Part shown: in pieces, positions 51,685 to 61,146 of the stretch
Layout of the letters: every line of letters starts with the position of its first letter
How positions within the stretch are numbered: the stretch's first letter is position 1
Assembly (NCBI RefSeq): GCF_001613305.1
Contig: NZ_BDCC01000004.1
Coordinates: 1-64,000, forward strand
Direction: 5' to 3'
Length of the DNA stretch: 64,000 nt
DNA from: Nocardia vaccinii NBRC 15922
GTDB taxonomy: Bacteria; Actinomycetota; Actinomycetes; Mycobacteriales; Mycobacteriaceae
Position numbers and translations under genes: made by a program
The notes under the pieces: generated by a model
Seen by the model: the letters and a program-made list of their open reading frames with translations, nothing else
Told to the model about the DNA's origin: nothing
The model's database searches: none

Positions 51685-53547
51685 ATGGGTCACTACAAGA
51701 GCAACGTCCGCGACCTGGAGTTCAACCTCTTCGAGGTGCTCGGCCTCGGTTCGATTCTCGATAGCGGCGCCTACGGCGACCTGGACACCGACACCGTCAA
51801 GGAGATGCTGCGCGAGGTACGCCGGCTGGCCGAGGGCCCGCTGGGTGAATCGTTCGCCGACGCCGACCGCAACCCGCCGGTCTTCGACCCCGAGACACAC
51901 ACCGTCTCGATCCCCGAATCGTTCAAGAAGTCCTTCCGCGCCATGCAGGAGGGCGGCTGGGAGAAGCTCGGCCTGCCCGAGGAGCTCGGCGGTCTCGCCG
52001 TGCCGCGCACCGTGCACTGGGCGATCAGCGAGCTGATCCTCGGCGCGCAGCCCGCCGCGTACATGTACGCCGCCGGCCCCGGATTCAACGCGATCTTCTG
52101 GAACAACGGCACCGAAGAGCAGAAGAAGTGGGCCAAGATCGCGGTCGACCGCGACTGGGGCGCCACCATGGTGCTGACCGAGCCCGACGCCGGTTCCGAT
52201 GTGGGCGCGGGCCGCACCAAGGCGATCCAGCAGGAGGACGGCTCCTGGCACATCGAGGGCGTCAAGCGCTTCATCACCTCCGGTGACGCCGACGACCTGT
52301 TCGAGAACACCGTGCACCTGGTGCTGGCGCGTCCCGAGGGCGCGGGCCCGGGGACCAAGGGCCTGTCGCTGTTCTTCGTGCCGAAGTTCCACTTCGACCA
52401 CGAGACCGGTGAGCTGGGCGAGCGCAACGGCGTATTCGTCACCGGCGTCGAGCACAAGATGGGCCTGAAGGTCTCGGCCACCTGTGAGGTCACCTTCGGC
52501 GGCCACGGCGTGCCGGCCAAGGGCTGGCTCGTCGGCGAGGTGCACAACGGCATCGCGCAGATGTTCGACGTCATCGAGAACGCGCGAATGATGGTGGGCA
52601 CCAAGGCCATCGCGACGTTGTCGACCGGTTACCTGAACGCCCTCGAGTACGCCAAGACCCGCGTGCAGGGCGCCGACCTGACCCAGATGACCGACAAGGC
52701 CGCCCCGCGCGTCACCATCACGCACCACCCGGACGTGCGCCGCTCATTGATGATGCAGAAGGCGTACGCCGAGGGTCTGCGCGCGGTCTACCTCTACACC
52801 GCCGCGCACCAGAACGCGGACATCGCCGAGCTGGTCTCCGGCGCGGATGCCGATCTGGCCGCCCGGGTGAACGATCTGCTGCTGCCGATCGTCAAGGGGG
52901 TCGGCTCGGAGCGGGCCTACCAGTACCTGACCGATTCGCTGCAGACCTTCGGCGGTTCGGGCTTCCTGCAGGACTACCCGATCGAGCAGTACATCCGCGA
53001 CGCGAAGATCGACTCGCTGTACGAGGGCACCACCGCGATCCAGGCGCAGGACTTCTTCTTCCGCAAGATCGCCCGCGACCGCGGTGTGGCGCTGGCGCAC
53101 GTGGCCGGCCAGATCAGCAAGTTCCTGGAGCGTGAAGGCGGCAACGGTCGGCTCAAGGCCGAGCGCAAGCTGCTCGCCACCGCCCTCGAGGATGTGCAGG
53201 GCATGGCCGCGACCTTGACCGGGCACCTGATGGGCGCGCAAGAGGACGCCACCGAGCTCTACAAGGTGGGCCTGGGCTCGGTCCGCTTCCTGCTCGCCGT
53301 CGGCGATCTGCTGATCAGCTGGCAGTTGCTCGCGCAGGCCGAGATCGCCATCCAGGCGCTGGACGGTGTTGTTTCGGGCGACCTGCGAGCAGTCGCAAGC
53401 GGCGGTTCAGACGAGGCGTTCTACCAGGGCAAGATCGCGACCGCGCAGTTCTTCGCCCGCAACGTGCTGCCCGAGCTGACCGCGACCCGCGCGGTGCTGT
53501 CCAACCTGGACAACGACATCATGGAGCTGGACGAAGCAGCCTTCTGA
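51685..53547 (+). CDS. fadE5: Acyl-CoA dehydrogenase FadE5
   Basis: The 620-residue FAD enzyme belongs to the large C-terminally extended acyl-CoA dehydrogenases. Visible blocks are the FAD/substrate region [22 protein letters not shown], the [20 protein letters not shown] helix and the catalytic Glu in [12 protein letters not shown]. It performs the first step of fatty-acid beta-oxidation and passes electrons to ETF, then EtfD. Length and context fit Rv0244c (about 611 residues). The ATG at 51685 is used; upstream TTAC-N6-GTAA sites suggest repression in the absence of fatty acids. Confidence 0.92.
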   Translation: MGHYKSNVRDLEFNLFEVLGLGSILDSGAYGDLDTDTVKEMLREVRRLAEGPLGESFADADRNPPVFDPETHTVSIPESFKKSFRAMQEGGWEKLGLPEELGGLAVPRTVHWAISELILGAQPAAYMYAAGPGFNAIFWNNGTEEQKKWAKIAVDRDWGATMVLTEPDAGSDVGAGRTKAIQQEDGSWHIEGVKRFITSGDADDLFENTVHLVLARPEGAGPGTKGLSLFFVPKFHFDHETGELGERNGVFVTGVEHKMGLKVSATCEVTFGGHGVPAKGWLVGEVHNGIAQMFDVIENARMMVGTKAIATLSTGYLNALEYAKTRVQGADLTQMTDKAAPRVTITHHPDVRRSLMMQKAYAEGLRAVYLYTAAHQNADIAELVSGADADLAARVNDLLLPIVKGVGSERAYQYLTDSLQTFGGSGFLQDYPIEQYIRDAKIDSLYEGTTAIQAQDFFFRKIARDRGVALAHVAGQISKFLEREGGNGRLKAERKLLATALEDVQGMAATLTGHLMGAQEDATELYKVGLGSVRFLLAVGDLLISWQLLAQAEIAIQALDGVVSGDLRAVASGGSDEAFYQGKIATAQFFARNVLPELTATRAVLSNLDNDIMELDEAAF

Positions 53548-53568
53548 TCTCGTACATCGAATAACCGG

Positions 53569-53608
53569 AACGCCCCGCGATCGGACACACCCCCGATCGC
53601 GGGGCGTT
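53569..53608 (+). terminator. Strong hairpin terminator of fadE5
   Basis: AACGCCCCGCGATCGG (53569-53584) pairs perfectly with CCGATCGCGGGGCGTT (53593-53608) across an 8-base loop, 22 bases after the stop. Confidence 0.85.
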
Positions 53609-53699
53609 GCTGTATTCCGGCTCGATTACAGTCCGAAGCGTTGTCCTCTACTGCGCGTTGTGATGGCCGACAACACGCTCGCGGCCCGGTGAGATCTCG

Positions 53700-53742
53700 G
53701 GGCCGCGAACACGCCGGAGCGAAGCGGAGGCCGAAGATACAA
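53700..53742 (+). repeat. Dispersed intergenic repeat, forward copy
   Basis: GGCCGCGAACACGCCGGAGC continues with GAAGCGGAGGCCGAAGATAC and AAC. It is the cleanest copy of the repeat, in the 322-base gap between fadE5 and the second DUF4185 gene; no gene is seen in the gap. Confidence 0.8.
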
Positions 53743-53869
53743 CATCACGATCACGTAACGGTCGGTGCCGAGCGGCGCGATGTAATCGATGTTGCGTGGT
53801 GCAAGTCGCACATCCGCGGCACGAACCCGGCACAATACCCTCGGCGCGACTCATGGAAGGGAACAGACT

Positions 53870-54952
53870 ATGAAACGACTGTCCGCATTAGCGGGAGCGT
53901 GTGCGGCGGTCGCGATAATCGCGGTCGGGGCTGCTCCGGCCGGAGCCGACCCCAACAACATCAATCCCTTCCCCGTGCTGAACGGCAGCAATGGACTGCC
54001 CAATCTACCCGGGCCGACGAAGGCGATCTTCCAGCTGACGGGAATGGCCAGCCCGAACCACACCGACCAGCAGAATGTGCTCGGCACCGATCTGGGCATC
54101 ATGTGGGACGACGGGCGCGGGCACATGATCAGCGCCTACGGCGACACCGCCGGATTCGGCGTGCCGAATCTGCTGGCCGGAAGCGTGTGGGCCTGGCGGT
54201 CCAACGTGCTGTACCGCAGCCCCGCGGGAGCCAGCCCGTCACACGGCATCCACTACACGAGCTTCGTCGACAACCCGCTGCCCAGCCCGAAGATCCCGGG
54301 CATCGAGATCAGCTTCATCCCCACCGCGGGCATCTCGGTCAACGGCGTGCAGTTCATGCGGATGATGTCGGTACACGACTGGGGTGACGACGGGAAGTGG
54401 CACACCAATTTCACCACCCTGGCCGCCTCCGGTGACGACGGGCAGACCTGGGCCCAGCTGCCCACGACACGCCGCGCGGTGGACGGGCCGTGGGTCAACT
54501 TCCAGCAGAACGCCTTCCTGAAGGCCAACGGCTATCTGTACGAGTACGGCACGCCGTCCGGCCGCAACAACCCGGGATTCATCTCCCGGGTCAAGGAAGG
54601 CGATATCGCCAACAACGACGCCTACGAGTTCTGGGACGGCAAGACCTGGAAGCCGAAGGACCCGATGGCCGCCAAGCCGATCGTCGGCGGCGTCGGCGAA
54701 CTGTCGGTGATGTGGAACGAGTACCTGCACCAGTTCGTGATGCTGACCACCGACCCGTTCAACTCGGTGGTGATGCGGACCGCGCCGAACCCCGAGGGCC
54801 CATGGGGCCCGCCTCGGGTACTTATCGACACCCGCAGCCTGCCGACCGCCTACGCCCCGATGCTCTACCCCTACCAAACCGGCGACGCCCTGTACTTCGC
54901 CCTGGGCATCCACAGTCAATACAACGTCGTACTCATGCACACACCGTTGTAA
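53870..54952 (+). CDS. Secreted DUF4185 protein, copy 2
   Basis: The 360-residue precursor has a signal peptide ending near PAGADPN and the same DUF4185 blocks as the gene at 48405 (NVLGTDLGIMWDDGRGHM, YGDTAGFG, FMRMMSVHDWG, TTDPFNSVVMR, HSQYNVVLMHT). The two are close to collinear over their whole length. The ATG at 53870 follows GGAAGGGA. Function unknown; likely an extracellular propeller enzyme or binding protein. Confidence 0.87.
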   Translation: MKRLSALAGACAAVAIIAVGAAPAGADPNNINPFPVLNGSNGLPNLPGPTKAIFQLTGMASPNHTDQQNVLGTDLGIMWDDGRGHMISAYGDTAGFGVPNLLAGSVWAWRSNVLYRSPAGASPSHGIHYTSFVDNPLPSPKIPGIEISFIPTAGISVNGVQFMRMMSVHDWGDDGKWHTNFTTLAASGDDGQTWAQLPTTRRAVDGPWVNFQQNAFLKANGYLYEYGTPSGRNNPGFISRVKEGDIANNDAYEFWDGKTWKPKDPMAAKPIVGGVGELSVMWNEYLHQFVMLTTDPFNSVVMRTAPNPEGPWGPPRVLIDTRSLPTAYAPMLYPYQTGDALYFALGIHSQYNVVLMHTPL

Positions 54953-54962
54953 ATTTGCTGGA

Positions 54963-54999
54963 ATTTTCGGCCTCCGCGAAGCGGGGGCCGAAAATACAG
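54963..54999 (+). repeat. Dispersed repeat forming a hairpin after the DUF4185 gene
   Basis: ATTTTCGGCCTCCGC (54963-54977) and GCGGGGGCCGAAAAT (54981-54995) form a 15-base stem with a GAA loop and one G-T pair, 10 bases after the stop. It is the palindromic form of the dispersed repeat and could end transcription. Confidence 0.75.
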
Positions 55000-55012
55000 C
55001 CAAATGCAGAGA

Positions 55013-55057
55013 GCTCCGTGCGGTTGCCGGGTCGGGGGTCTGGCAACCACACGGAGC
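55013..55057 (+). terminator. Hairpin terminator between DUF4185 copy 2 and gnd
   Basis: GCTCCGTGCGGTTGCC (55013-55028) pairs with GGCAACCACACGGAGC (55042-55057) with one mismatch. The rest of the 293-base gap to gnd shows no gene. Confidence 0.7.
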
Positions 55058-55245
55058 CGTTCTGTGTATCGCGGCCCACACGGGAGTGTTACACCACCGC
55101 GCGGACGGACCTGAGAAAATTTCCGGACCCGACAGAGTGGACAATCGAGAAGGCTGCGGCGTGGAAGTGACGGGTTCGCCGAGTGCGCCGCCACGTGAGA
55201 GAGCTCGGACCCGCCGGAGCTCCGGAGACGACTCGAGGAGAATGT

Positions 55246-56274
55246 ATGCAGCTGGGAATGATCGGCCTCGGCCGGATGGGCGCGAATATCGTGCGCCGGA
55301 TCGTCGAGGACGGGCACACCGCGGTCGGCTATGCCCGGCGCGAGAGCCAGATCAAGGAGTTCGTCGACGAACTGGGTGACAAGTTCACCGGCGCCACGGA
55401 TTACAAGTCCTTCGTCGAGCAGCTCGAGAGCCCGCGCATCGTGTGGGTGATGATCCCGGCGGGTGCGACCGGCGCGGTCATCGACGAGGTCGCCGAGCTG
55501 CTGGATCCGGGCGACATCATCATCGACGGCGGCAACAGCCGCTACCACGAGGACATCAAGCGGTCGAAGGCGCTGGCGCCGAAGGGTATCCACTACCTTG
55601 ACATCGGTACCTCGGGTGGTGTGTGGGGCCTCGAGCGCGGCTACTGCCTGATGGTCGGCGGCGAGGCCGAACAGGTCGCGCACATCGAACCGCTGCTGCG
55701 TTCGATCGCGCCCGGTGTGGACGCCGCCCCGCGCACCCCCGGCCGCACCGGTGAGCCCTCGCGTTCCGAACAGGGCTATCTGCACTGCGGCCCCGCCGGC
55801 GCGGGCCACTTCGTGAAGATGGTGCACAACGGCATCGAATACGGCGCCATGGCCGCATACGCCGAGGGGATGAACATCCTGCACAAGGCGAATATCGGCG
55901 CGCAGCTCGAGGCTACGCATTCCGCGGAGGAGACTCCGATGGACAACCCGGAGTACTACCGGTACGACATCGACGTTCCGGAGGTCACCGAGCTGTGGCG
56001 GCGCGGTTCGGTCGTCGCGTCCTGGCTGCTGGATCTGACCGCGCAACAGCTGCTGCTGGATCCCGAACTGTCCTCCTTCGGCGGCCGGGTGTCCGATTCC
56101 GGTGAGGGCCGCTGGACCATCTCCGCGGCCATCGACGAGGGCGTTCCCGCACCGGTGCTGTCCGCGGCCCTGTTCGCCCGGTTCTCCTCGCGCGGCGAGG
56201 CGCTGTACGCGGACAAGGTGCTCTCGGCGATGCGCAAGGGGTTCGGCGGGCACAACGAGCTTCCGGCGAAGTAA
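55246..56274 (+). CDS. gnd: 6-phosphogluconate dehydrogenase (decarboxylating), short form
   Basis: The 342-residue enzyme has the NAD(P) motif GMIGLGRMGANIVRR, the substrate block DGGNSRYHEDIKRS and DIGTSGGVWGLERGYCLMVG, and the catalytic Lys and Asn in GHFVKMVHNGIEYG. It converts 6-phosphogluconate to ribulose-5-phosphate. Its length is that of the short type (about 300-340 residues), not the 470-residue E. coli type. The ATG at 55246 has GAGGAG 5 bases upstream. Confidence 0.93.
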   Translation: MQLGMIGLGRMGANIVRRIVEDGHTAVGYARRESQIKEFVDELGDKFTGATDYKSFVEQLESPRIVWVMIPAGATGAVIDEVAELLDPGDIIIDGGNSRYHEDIKRSKALAPKGIHYLDIGTSGGVWGLERGYCLMVGGEAEQVAHIEPLLRSIAPGVDAAPRTPGRTGEPSRSEQGYLHCGPAGAGHFVKMVHNGIEYGAMAAYAEGMNILHKANIGAQLEATHSAEETPMDNPEYYRYDIDVPEVTELWRRGSVVASWLLDLTAQQLLLDPELSSFGGRVSDSGEGRWTISAAIDEGVPAPVLSAALFARFSSRGEALYADKVLSAMRKGFGGHNELPAK

Positions 56275-56288
56275 TCTCGCCGATCCCG

Positions 56289-56319
56289 CTGCCCCGCATC
56301 GTTGTTCGGTGCGGGGCAG
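56289..56319 (+). terminator. Hairpin terminator of gnd
   Basis: CTGCCCCGCA (56289-56298) pairs perfectly with TGCGGGGCAG (56310-56319) across an 11-base loop, 15 bases after the stop. Confidence 0.8.
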
Positions 56320-56486
56320 TCGTGTTTCCCGGAGAACGGACGAGTCCGCAGGTGCCGGCCGGACGACGTCGGCGGGCGCGGCGGGGAGCCCACCGGATGC
56401 ACTGTGGCGACCAGCAACGGCATATTCGCGACATCCGACGTGCCCGCCTTGGTCGGGGGTGATCCGGCGGGCTACCGTCGAAACTC

Positions 56487-57656
56487 ATGCGCAACGTTCG
56501 CGGGATCGTGCTTGCTGTGGTGGCCGTCGGCTTGACCGCGTGTTCGGGCGGTTCCACGACTTCGGCGCCGTCGACTTCGGAGCCGTCGACTTCCAAGACC
56601 ACTGCCCCCGGGACCACGCCCGCCCCCACCACCAAGGCGCGACCGGACTGCAATGCGAGTTATCTCGCGCAGTTCACCACGCGCCAGAAGCTCGCGCAGT
56701 TGCTGACCGTCGGGGTGACCGGGACCGCGGACGCGGCGAACGTGGTGCGCACCGATCAGGTCGGCGGGATCTTCATCGGCAGCTGGACCGATCAGGCGCT
56801 GCTCGCCGATCATCAGATCGACCAGGTCAAGGCGGCGGCGAAGGTGCCGCTGATGGTGACCATCGATGAGGAGGGCGGCCGGGTCTCGCGGCTGAAGAAC
56901 CTGATCGGCGCGGTTCCCCCGGCCCGGACCGTCGCGCAGACCATGACCGCGGACGCGTTCTACACCCAGAGCCTGGCCCGCGGTAAGGCGATGAAGGACC
57001 TGGGCATCACCGTCGATCTCGCACCGGACGCCGACGTCAGCGACGAGGCGGCCGATTCGGTCATCGGCGATCGGTCGTTCTCCGACGACCCGAACGTCGT
57101 GACCAACTTCGCGGGTGCGTTCATCCGGGCCATGCACGATGCGGGGCTGGGCGCGGTCATGAAGCATTTCCCGGGTCACGGCCACGGTTCGGGCGATTCG
57201 CACACCGGCGCGGTGCACACCCCGCCGCTGGCCCAGTTGCAGAACAATGATCTGGTGCCGTTCCGCAATCTGATCGGTTCGGGCGCGGCGGTCATGGTCG
57301 GCCACCTGGACGTTCCCGGGCTGACCACGCCGAACGTTCCGGCCAGTATCAGCCCGCAGGCGATGGCCCTGCTGCGGCACGGCGCCGGATACAACGCCGC
57401 ACCTTTCGACGGTCCGATCTTCACCGACGACCTCGGCGGGATGGCCGCGATCAGCGCCCGGATGAATATCGAGGACGCGGTGGCCGCGGCGCTCGAAGCC
57501 GGGGCCGACAACGCGCTGTGGACGACCAGCAAGGCTGTTCCCCAGGTACTCGACAAGCTCGAGCAGGAAGTGAATTCGGGTCGACTGCCGATGGCCCAGG
57601 TGGACGCCTCGGTGCTGCGGATGGCCAAGTTCAAGGGCATCACGCCGCACTGCTGA
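56487..57656 (+). CDS. lpqI: LpqI-like lipoprotein beta-N-acetylglucosaminidase (GH3)
   Basis: The 389-residue precursor has a lipobox (VGLTAC) giving a lipid-anchored protein, a Ser/Thr/Pro linker and a GH3 catalytic domain: VTIDEEGGRVSRL, the KHFPGHGHGSGDSH segment with the Asp/His acid-base pair of NagZ enzymes, and the nucleophile Asp in FTDDLGGM. It removes N-acetylglucosamine from cell-wall muropeptides for recycling. Length and the following TetR gene match Rv0237. The ATG at 56487 is used. Confidence 0.9.
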   Translation: MRNVRGIVLAVVAVGLTACSGGSTTSAPSTSEPSTSKTTAPGTTPAPTTKARPDCNASYLAQFTTRQKLAQLLTVGVTGTADAANVVRTDQVGGIFIGSWTDQALLADHQIDQVKAAAKVPLMVTIDEEGGRVSRLKNLIGAVPPARTVAQTMTADAFYTQSLARGKAMKDLGITVDLAPDADVSDEAADSVIGDRSFSDDPNVVTNFAGAFIRAMHDAGLGAVMKHFPGHGHGSGDSHTGAVHTPPLAQLQNNDLVPFRNLIGSGAAVMVGHLDVPGLTTPNVPASISPQAMALLRHGAGYNAAPFDGPIFTDDLGGMAAISARMNIEDAVAAALEAGADNALWTTSKAVPQVLDKLEQEVNSGRLPMAQVDASVLRMAKFKGITPHC

Positions 57657-57758
57657 TCGCGTTGACCCGAATGCGACAGCGTTGCGGTCGGCAAGCCCGT
57701 GAGCTGCGCTCTACGTCGCCGGCGCGGGCGACTTTCCGGCAATGGACGGATCGCAGAA

Positions 57759-57774
57759 CTTACCTAGGAGTAAG
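57759..57774. promoter_or_regulatory. TTAC-N6-GTAA operator upstream of the TetR gene
   Basis: CTTACCTAGGAGTAAG has perfect 5-base arms with a 6-base spacer and lies 32 bases before the TetR ATG, as expected for autoregulation. CCTAGGAGT is repeated at 57793-57801, just before the start codon. Confidence 0.65.
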
Positions 57775-57805
57775 ATAGGGCTTTCATCATGGCCTAGGAG
57801 TGTGA

Positions 57806-58405
57806 ATGGCGGGCGGTACGAAGCGGCTCCCCCGGGCGGTTCGTGAACAGCAGATGCTGGACGCCGCCGTCGAGGTGTTCTCCCGCAAGGGTTATCACGA
57901 CACGTCCATGGATGCCATCGCCGCCGAAGCCAAGATATCCAAGCCGATGCTCTACTTGTACTACGGGTCCAAGGACGAGTTGTTCCGGGCCTGTATCGCT
58001 CGCGAGAGCATGCGTTTCATCGAGGCCGTAGCCGTCGCAGGTAACCCCCAGCTGACCCCGCACGAACAGCTCCGGGCGGGCCTCGAGGCATTCCTGTCCT
58101 ATGTGGACAACCACCGCCTGTCCTGGCAGGTGCTCTACCGGCAGGCACTGGGCCAGCAACCGTTCGCCTCGGAGATCGCCAACAGCCGCGAGCGCGTCAT
58201 CGAACTGACCGCCAAACTCCTGGAATCCAGCGCCAAATACGCCGAGCCGGGTACGAATTTCGACATCGTCTCGGTGGCGGTGATCGGCGCCGGCGAGGCC
58301 ATCGCCGACCGCATCGCCAGCGGTGAGGTCCAAGTGGCCGAAGCCGTCAACCTGCTCGACGATCTGGCCTGGCGCGGCCTGGCGGGTAAGAAGAAGGCCG
58401 AATAG
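57806..58405 (+). CDS. TetR family regulator, likely repressor of the fatty-acid regulon
   Basis: The 199-residue protein has a TetR HTH in residues 10-60 (VREQQMLDAAVEVFSRKGYH, then SMDAIAAEAKISKPMLYLYY) and a helical ligand domain of about 130 residues. It sits where Rv0238 sits in M. tuberculosis, between lpqI and htdX-fabG4. The palindrome in its own promoter also precedes etfD, fadE5 and fabG4/fadA2, so it probably represses these genes until an acyl-CoA binds (inference). A TetR repressor of fatty-acid catabolism called FdmR is known in M. marinum; I cannot confirm orthology. The ATG follows TAGGAG. Confidence 0.85.
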   Translation: MAGGTKRLPRAVREQQMLDAAVEVFSRKGYHDTSMDAIAAEAKISKPMLYLYYGSKDELFRACIARESMRFIEAVAVAGNPQLTPHEQLRAGLEAFLSYVDNHRLSWQVLYRQALGQQPFASEIANSRERVIELTAKLLESSAKYAEPGTNFDIVSVAVIGAGEAIADRIASGEVQVAEAVNLLDDLAWRGLAGKKKAE

Positions 58406-58527
58406 CCCGCAGGGCAGCCTTTTTCAGTTGAGAGTTGCGGCAACGAGCCAGCCCTGACAGAGTATCCGCAGATTTGTAGCAGCACAACGGCCGGTATTTT
58501 CGGCGGTTGGTTCAGTGGGGGGCGGAC

Positions 58528-60147
58528 TTGTTCGGACTCTTGCGGCCCTGTGCGCACGGGGCGGCGAAATACGGTGTCGCCGCAGGTGAATTCGTCACGC
58601 AGATGTGCGGGCTCTGTCTGGGCCTTCGTGACGGGCACAGCCAGGTGGCGCGCGCCGCGACCAATACCGATGCGATCGTGCTGAGCATTCTGACCGAGGC
58701 GCAGCGGCCGGAGTCGGCCGCGCGCGAGACGGCGGGGCCGTGTCCGTTGCGCGGGATGCGCAAGGCCACGGTCGTCACCGCGGCGGCTCCGGGCGTTCGG
58801 CTGGCCGCTACGGCGTCATTGCTGTTGGGGGCGGCCAAGATTCGTGACCATGTCGACGACGGTGAGGCCGGGGTGTTGCGAGCGCGACCGATGGCTCGGG
58901 TGGCCGCGGGCTGGTTCACGCGAGCCCGGGTCGGCGCTCGCGACATCGGTTTGGATATCGAACCTCTCATCGCCGCCATCGACGCCCAGTCGAATATCGA
59001 ACGAACGCTGACGGATTCGGACCGCATGACGAGCCGCCGCGCCGCAACCCTCGACACCCTGACCCGGGCGACGCAGGTGTGTACCGCCGAATTGTTCGCG
59101 CATACCGCGATACTCGCCGGACGCCCGGAGAACGCCCCGGCCCTGCGCGACGCCGGATGGCATTTCGGCCGCATCGCCCATCTCGCCGACGCGATCGAGG
59201 ACCGCGAACAAGACCGTCGTCGCGGCAGGTTCAACCCGCTCACCGCCACCGGCACCACCCGGAAACAGGCATACGCTCTACTCCGCGAATCGAATTCCCG
59301 GATCGAGGAGGCGCTGTGGCGAGCCGGTCTGGCAGATGCGCCGATCGTGCGCTGGGCACTGCTGGATCCGGTTGCCGGGGTCGTGCGCCGCATGCGCCGA
59401 ACGGCCGCCGCGTGTTCCGATGCCGCACACACCTGCTCCCACAATCACTGCGGAACCTCGCACGAGCACAGCACGATCTCCGCATCGACGGACCCCGCGC
59501 GCACCGTGCGGTTGCTCGGCTTCCCCACGGCCCCACGCCTGATCGAGCTGAGCGGGAGAATCGGATCGAATCCCTATGGGCCCCGATCCGGTACGAAGCT
59601 CCACGGCCCGGGGCCGCGCCCCGGCGCAAACACCTATGGCCCCGGCATGAGCGCACCGAATCAGCCGCACCCTTTCGAGCCCCGGCCCGGCACGAGTCCG
59701 CGTGAACCGGGTCCCAGCGGGCCCCGGACTCCCTACGGTCCCGGACCTGGTCTGCCGGGTCCGCTCGGTCCGCGGCCCGGTATGCCGTCCGTGCCGAATA
59801 CGCCTCGCCCGTATGACATTCCAACGCCGTTCAGCGATCGCCCGGACAACGCCCCGCGCCACGACCGGAGCGCACCTGGGCCCCCACCACCGGAACGTCC
59901 CGGCTGCGGAACGGGCCTGGCCATCGTCTGCGGCGCCTACTGCACCGGCTACGCCTGCTGCGCCACCCATCGACGCCCCTGCAGCGGCGTGGAGCGTGAC
60001 CCGTGGTTCAAGCGCGTCGACTGCTGGGAAAGTTGCTGCGACGGCTGCTGCGACGGCTGCGATGGTTGCGGCGACTGCCAAGGCTGTTCCGACTGTTGCA
60101 GCTGCGATTGCTGCCCCTGTGACGGCTGCGGCGACTGCGGCAGCTGA
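58528..60147 (+). CDS. DUF5685 family protein with cysteine-rich C-terminal tail
   Basis: The first 290 residues show the DUF5685 pattern: LFGLLRPCAHGAAKYGVAAG, MCGLCLGLRDGHSQVARAAT, GPCPLRGMRK, a helical domain with KIRDHVDDGEAG and the later HLADAIEDREQDRRRGRFNP, acidic helices reminiscent of isoprenoid-synthase-like bundles. A 150-residue Gly/Pro-rich linker follows, then a tail in which the last 41 residues contain 17 cysteines (CDGCCDGCDGCGDCQGC). The tail could bind metal such as zinc or an iron-sulfur cluster. Function unknown. I chose the TTG at 58528, where relatives begin; a TTG at 58507 is possible. Confidence 0.78.
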   Translation: MFGLLRPCAHGAAKYGVAAGEFVTQMCGLCLGLRDGHSQVARAATNTDAIVLSILTEAQRPESAARETAGPCPLRGMRKATVVTAAAPGVRLAATASLLLGAAKIRDHVDDGEAGVLRARPMARVAAGWFTRARVGARDIGLDIEPLIAAIDAQSNIERTLTDSDRMTSRRAATLDTLTRATQVCTAELFAHTAILAGRPENAPALRDAGWHFGRIAHLADAIEDREQDRRRGRFNPLTATGTTRKQAYALLRESNSRIEEALWRAGLADAPIVRWALLDPVAGVVRRMRRTAAACSDAAHTCSHNHCGTSHEHSTISASTDPARTVRLLGFPTAPRLIELSGRIGSNPYGPRSGTKLHGPGPRPGANTYGPGMSAPNQPHPFEPRPGTSPREPGPSGPRTPYGPGPGLPGPLGPRPGMPSVPNTPRPYDIPTPFSDRPDNAPRHDRSAPGPPPPERPGCGTGLAIVCGAYCTGYACCATHRRPCSGVERDPWFKRVDCWESCCDGCCDGCDGCGDCQGCSDCCSCDCCPCDGCGDCGS

Positions 60148-60174
60148 CCCGCCGCACGATCGTGGAAAGGCAAG

Positions 60175-60245
60175 AGCCGCACGCCTTTCCGCTGTTCATC
60201 GGATCCCCCATGCGATTCGATGGGCTGCGGAAAGAGCGTGCGGCT
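60175..60245. terminator. Bidirectional terminator between convergent DUF5685 and htdX genes
   Basis: AGCCGCACGCCTTTCCGC (60175-60192) and GCGGAAAGAGCGTGCGGCT (60227-60245) form a long stem with one extra base; an inner CCCAT/ATGGG stem sits in the loop. It lies between two stops facing each other and can serve both strands. Confidence 0.8.
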
Positions 60246-60267
60246 CAGACTGTCCGGCGGGGCCGGA

Positions 60268-61134
60268 TCAGTTCAGGGTTGCGGTGAGGTAGGGGTAGCC
60301 CTTCTCGGGATGCTTCAGGGACAGGTCCCAGCCCTGGGCGGTGTGGTCCGCGTAGGCATTGATCGTGGAGGGGAGCAGGATCGGTTTGCCGAAGCGGACC
60401 GAGTAGGTTGCCGCGGCGGGGATTCGGCCCTCGATGATGCCGAGAATCGCCGCGGCGGACCACATTCCGTGCGCGATCGAGCGCGGGAAGCCGAAAGCCT
60501 TGGCGCTCAGGGAGGACATGTGGATCGGGTTGCGATCGCCCGAGGCCGCGGCGTAGCGATGAATGATGGACTGGTCCACCTTCAGGGTGCGCAGTGGCGG
60601 CGGGGGAACCTCGTCCGGCTTGGGGGCCGAGCGCGGGCCGCCGGACAGGGAGGTCTTCTGCTGGTGCAGGAAGCAGGAGGTCTGCCGCCACACCAATTCC
60701 CGGCCGACATTGATCTCCGTGATCGCGTCGACCACGAGACCTTTCGGGTGTTCACGCAGATTCTCCACATGGGTCCGGATATCCAGCGGCTCACTGGCCG
60801 AGATCTCGCGGTGACGCTCGATCACGTTCTCCATGTGCACCGAACCGACCGCGGTGAACGGGAAATCCCGGGCGGTCAGCAACTGCATCACCGTCGGGAA
60901 GGCCAGCACGAACGGGTAGGTCACCGGCAGTGAGTCGCCGAAACGCAGCCCGGTCGCATGGCAGTACGCGGCCAGGTTGTCGACATCGACGCGCAGGCCG
61001 TTCAATTCCACCGCGCGGTCGGGGATCTGCGACTTGCGCGCCGAAATCAGTGGCAGCGGAACGGCTCCCAGGGCGGCCTTGAGATACAGGCTGCCGGTCT
61101 TGGGCGGCTCGTTCAATTTGATGGTCCGGGTCAT
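60268..61134 (-). CDS. htdX: HtdX-like (3R)-hydroxyacyl thioester dehydratase (MaoC fold)
   Basis: The 288-residue protein is a double hot-dog MaoC-type dehydratase. The hydratase motif with catalytic Asp and His is YAAASGDRNPIHMSSLSAKA, followed by RSIAHGMWSAA. It dehydrates 3-hydroxyacyl-ACP or CoA in long-chain fatty-acid metabolism. Size and order match Rv0241c. It starts at an ATG at 61134, 12 bases after the fabG4 stop, so the two form an operon. Confidence 0.9.
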   Translation of the reverse strand: MTRTIKLNEPPKTGSLYLKAALGAVPLPLISARKSQIPDRAVELNGLRVDVDNLAAYCHATGLRFGDSLPVTYPFVLAFPTVMQLLTARDFPFTAVGSVHMENVIERHREISASEPLDIRTHVENLREHPKGLVVDAITEINVGRELVWRQTSCFLHQQKTSLSGGPRSAPKPDEVPPPPLRTLKVDQSIIHRYAAASGDRNPIHMSSLSAKAFGFPRSIAHGMWSAAAILGIIEGRIPAAATYSVRFGKPILLPSTINAYADHTAQGWDLSLKHPEKGYPYLTATLN

Positions 61135-61146
61135 CGCGCGCTCCGC

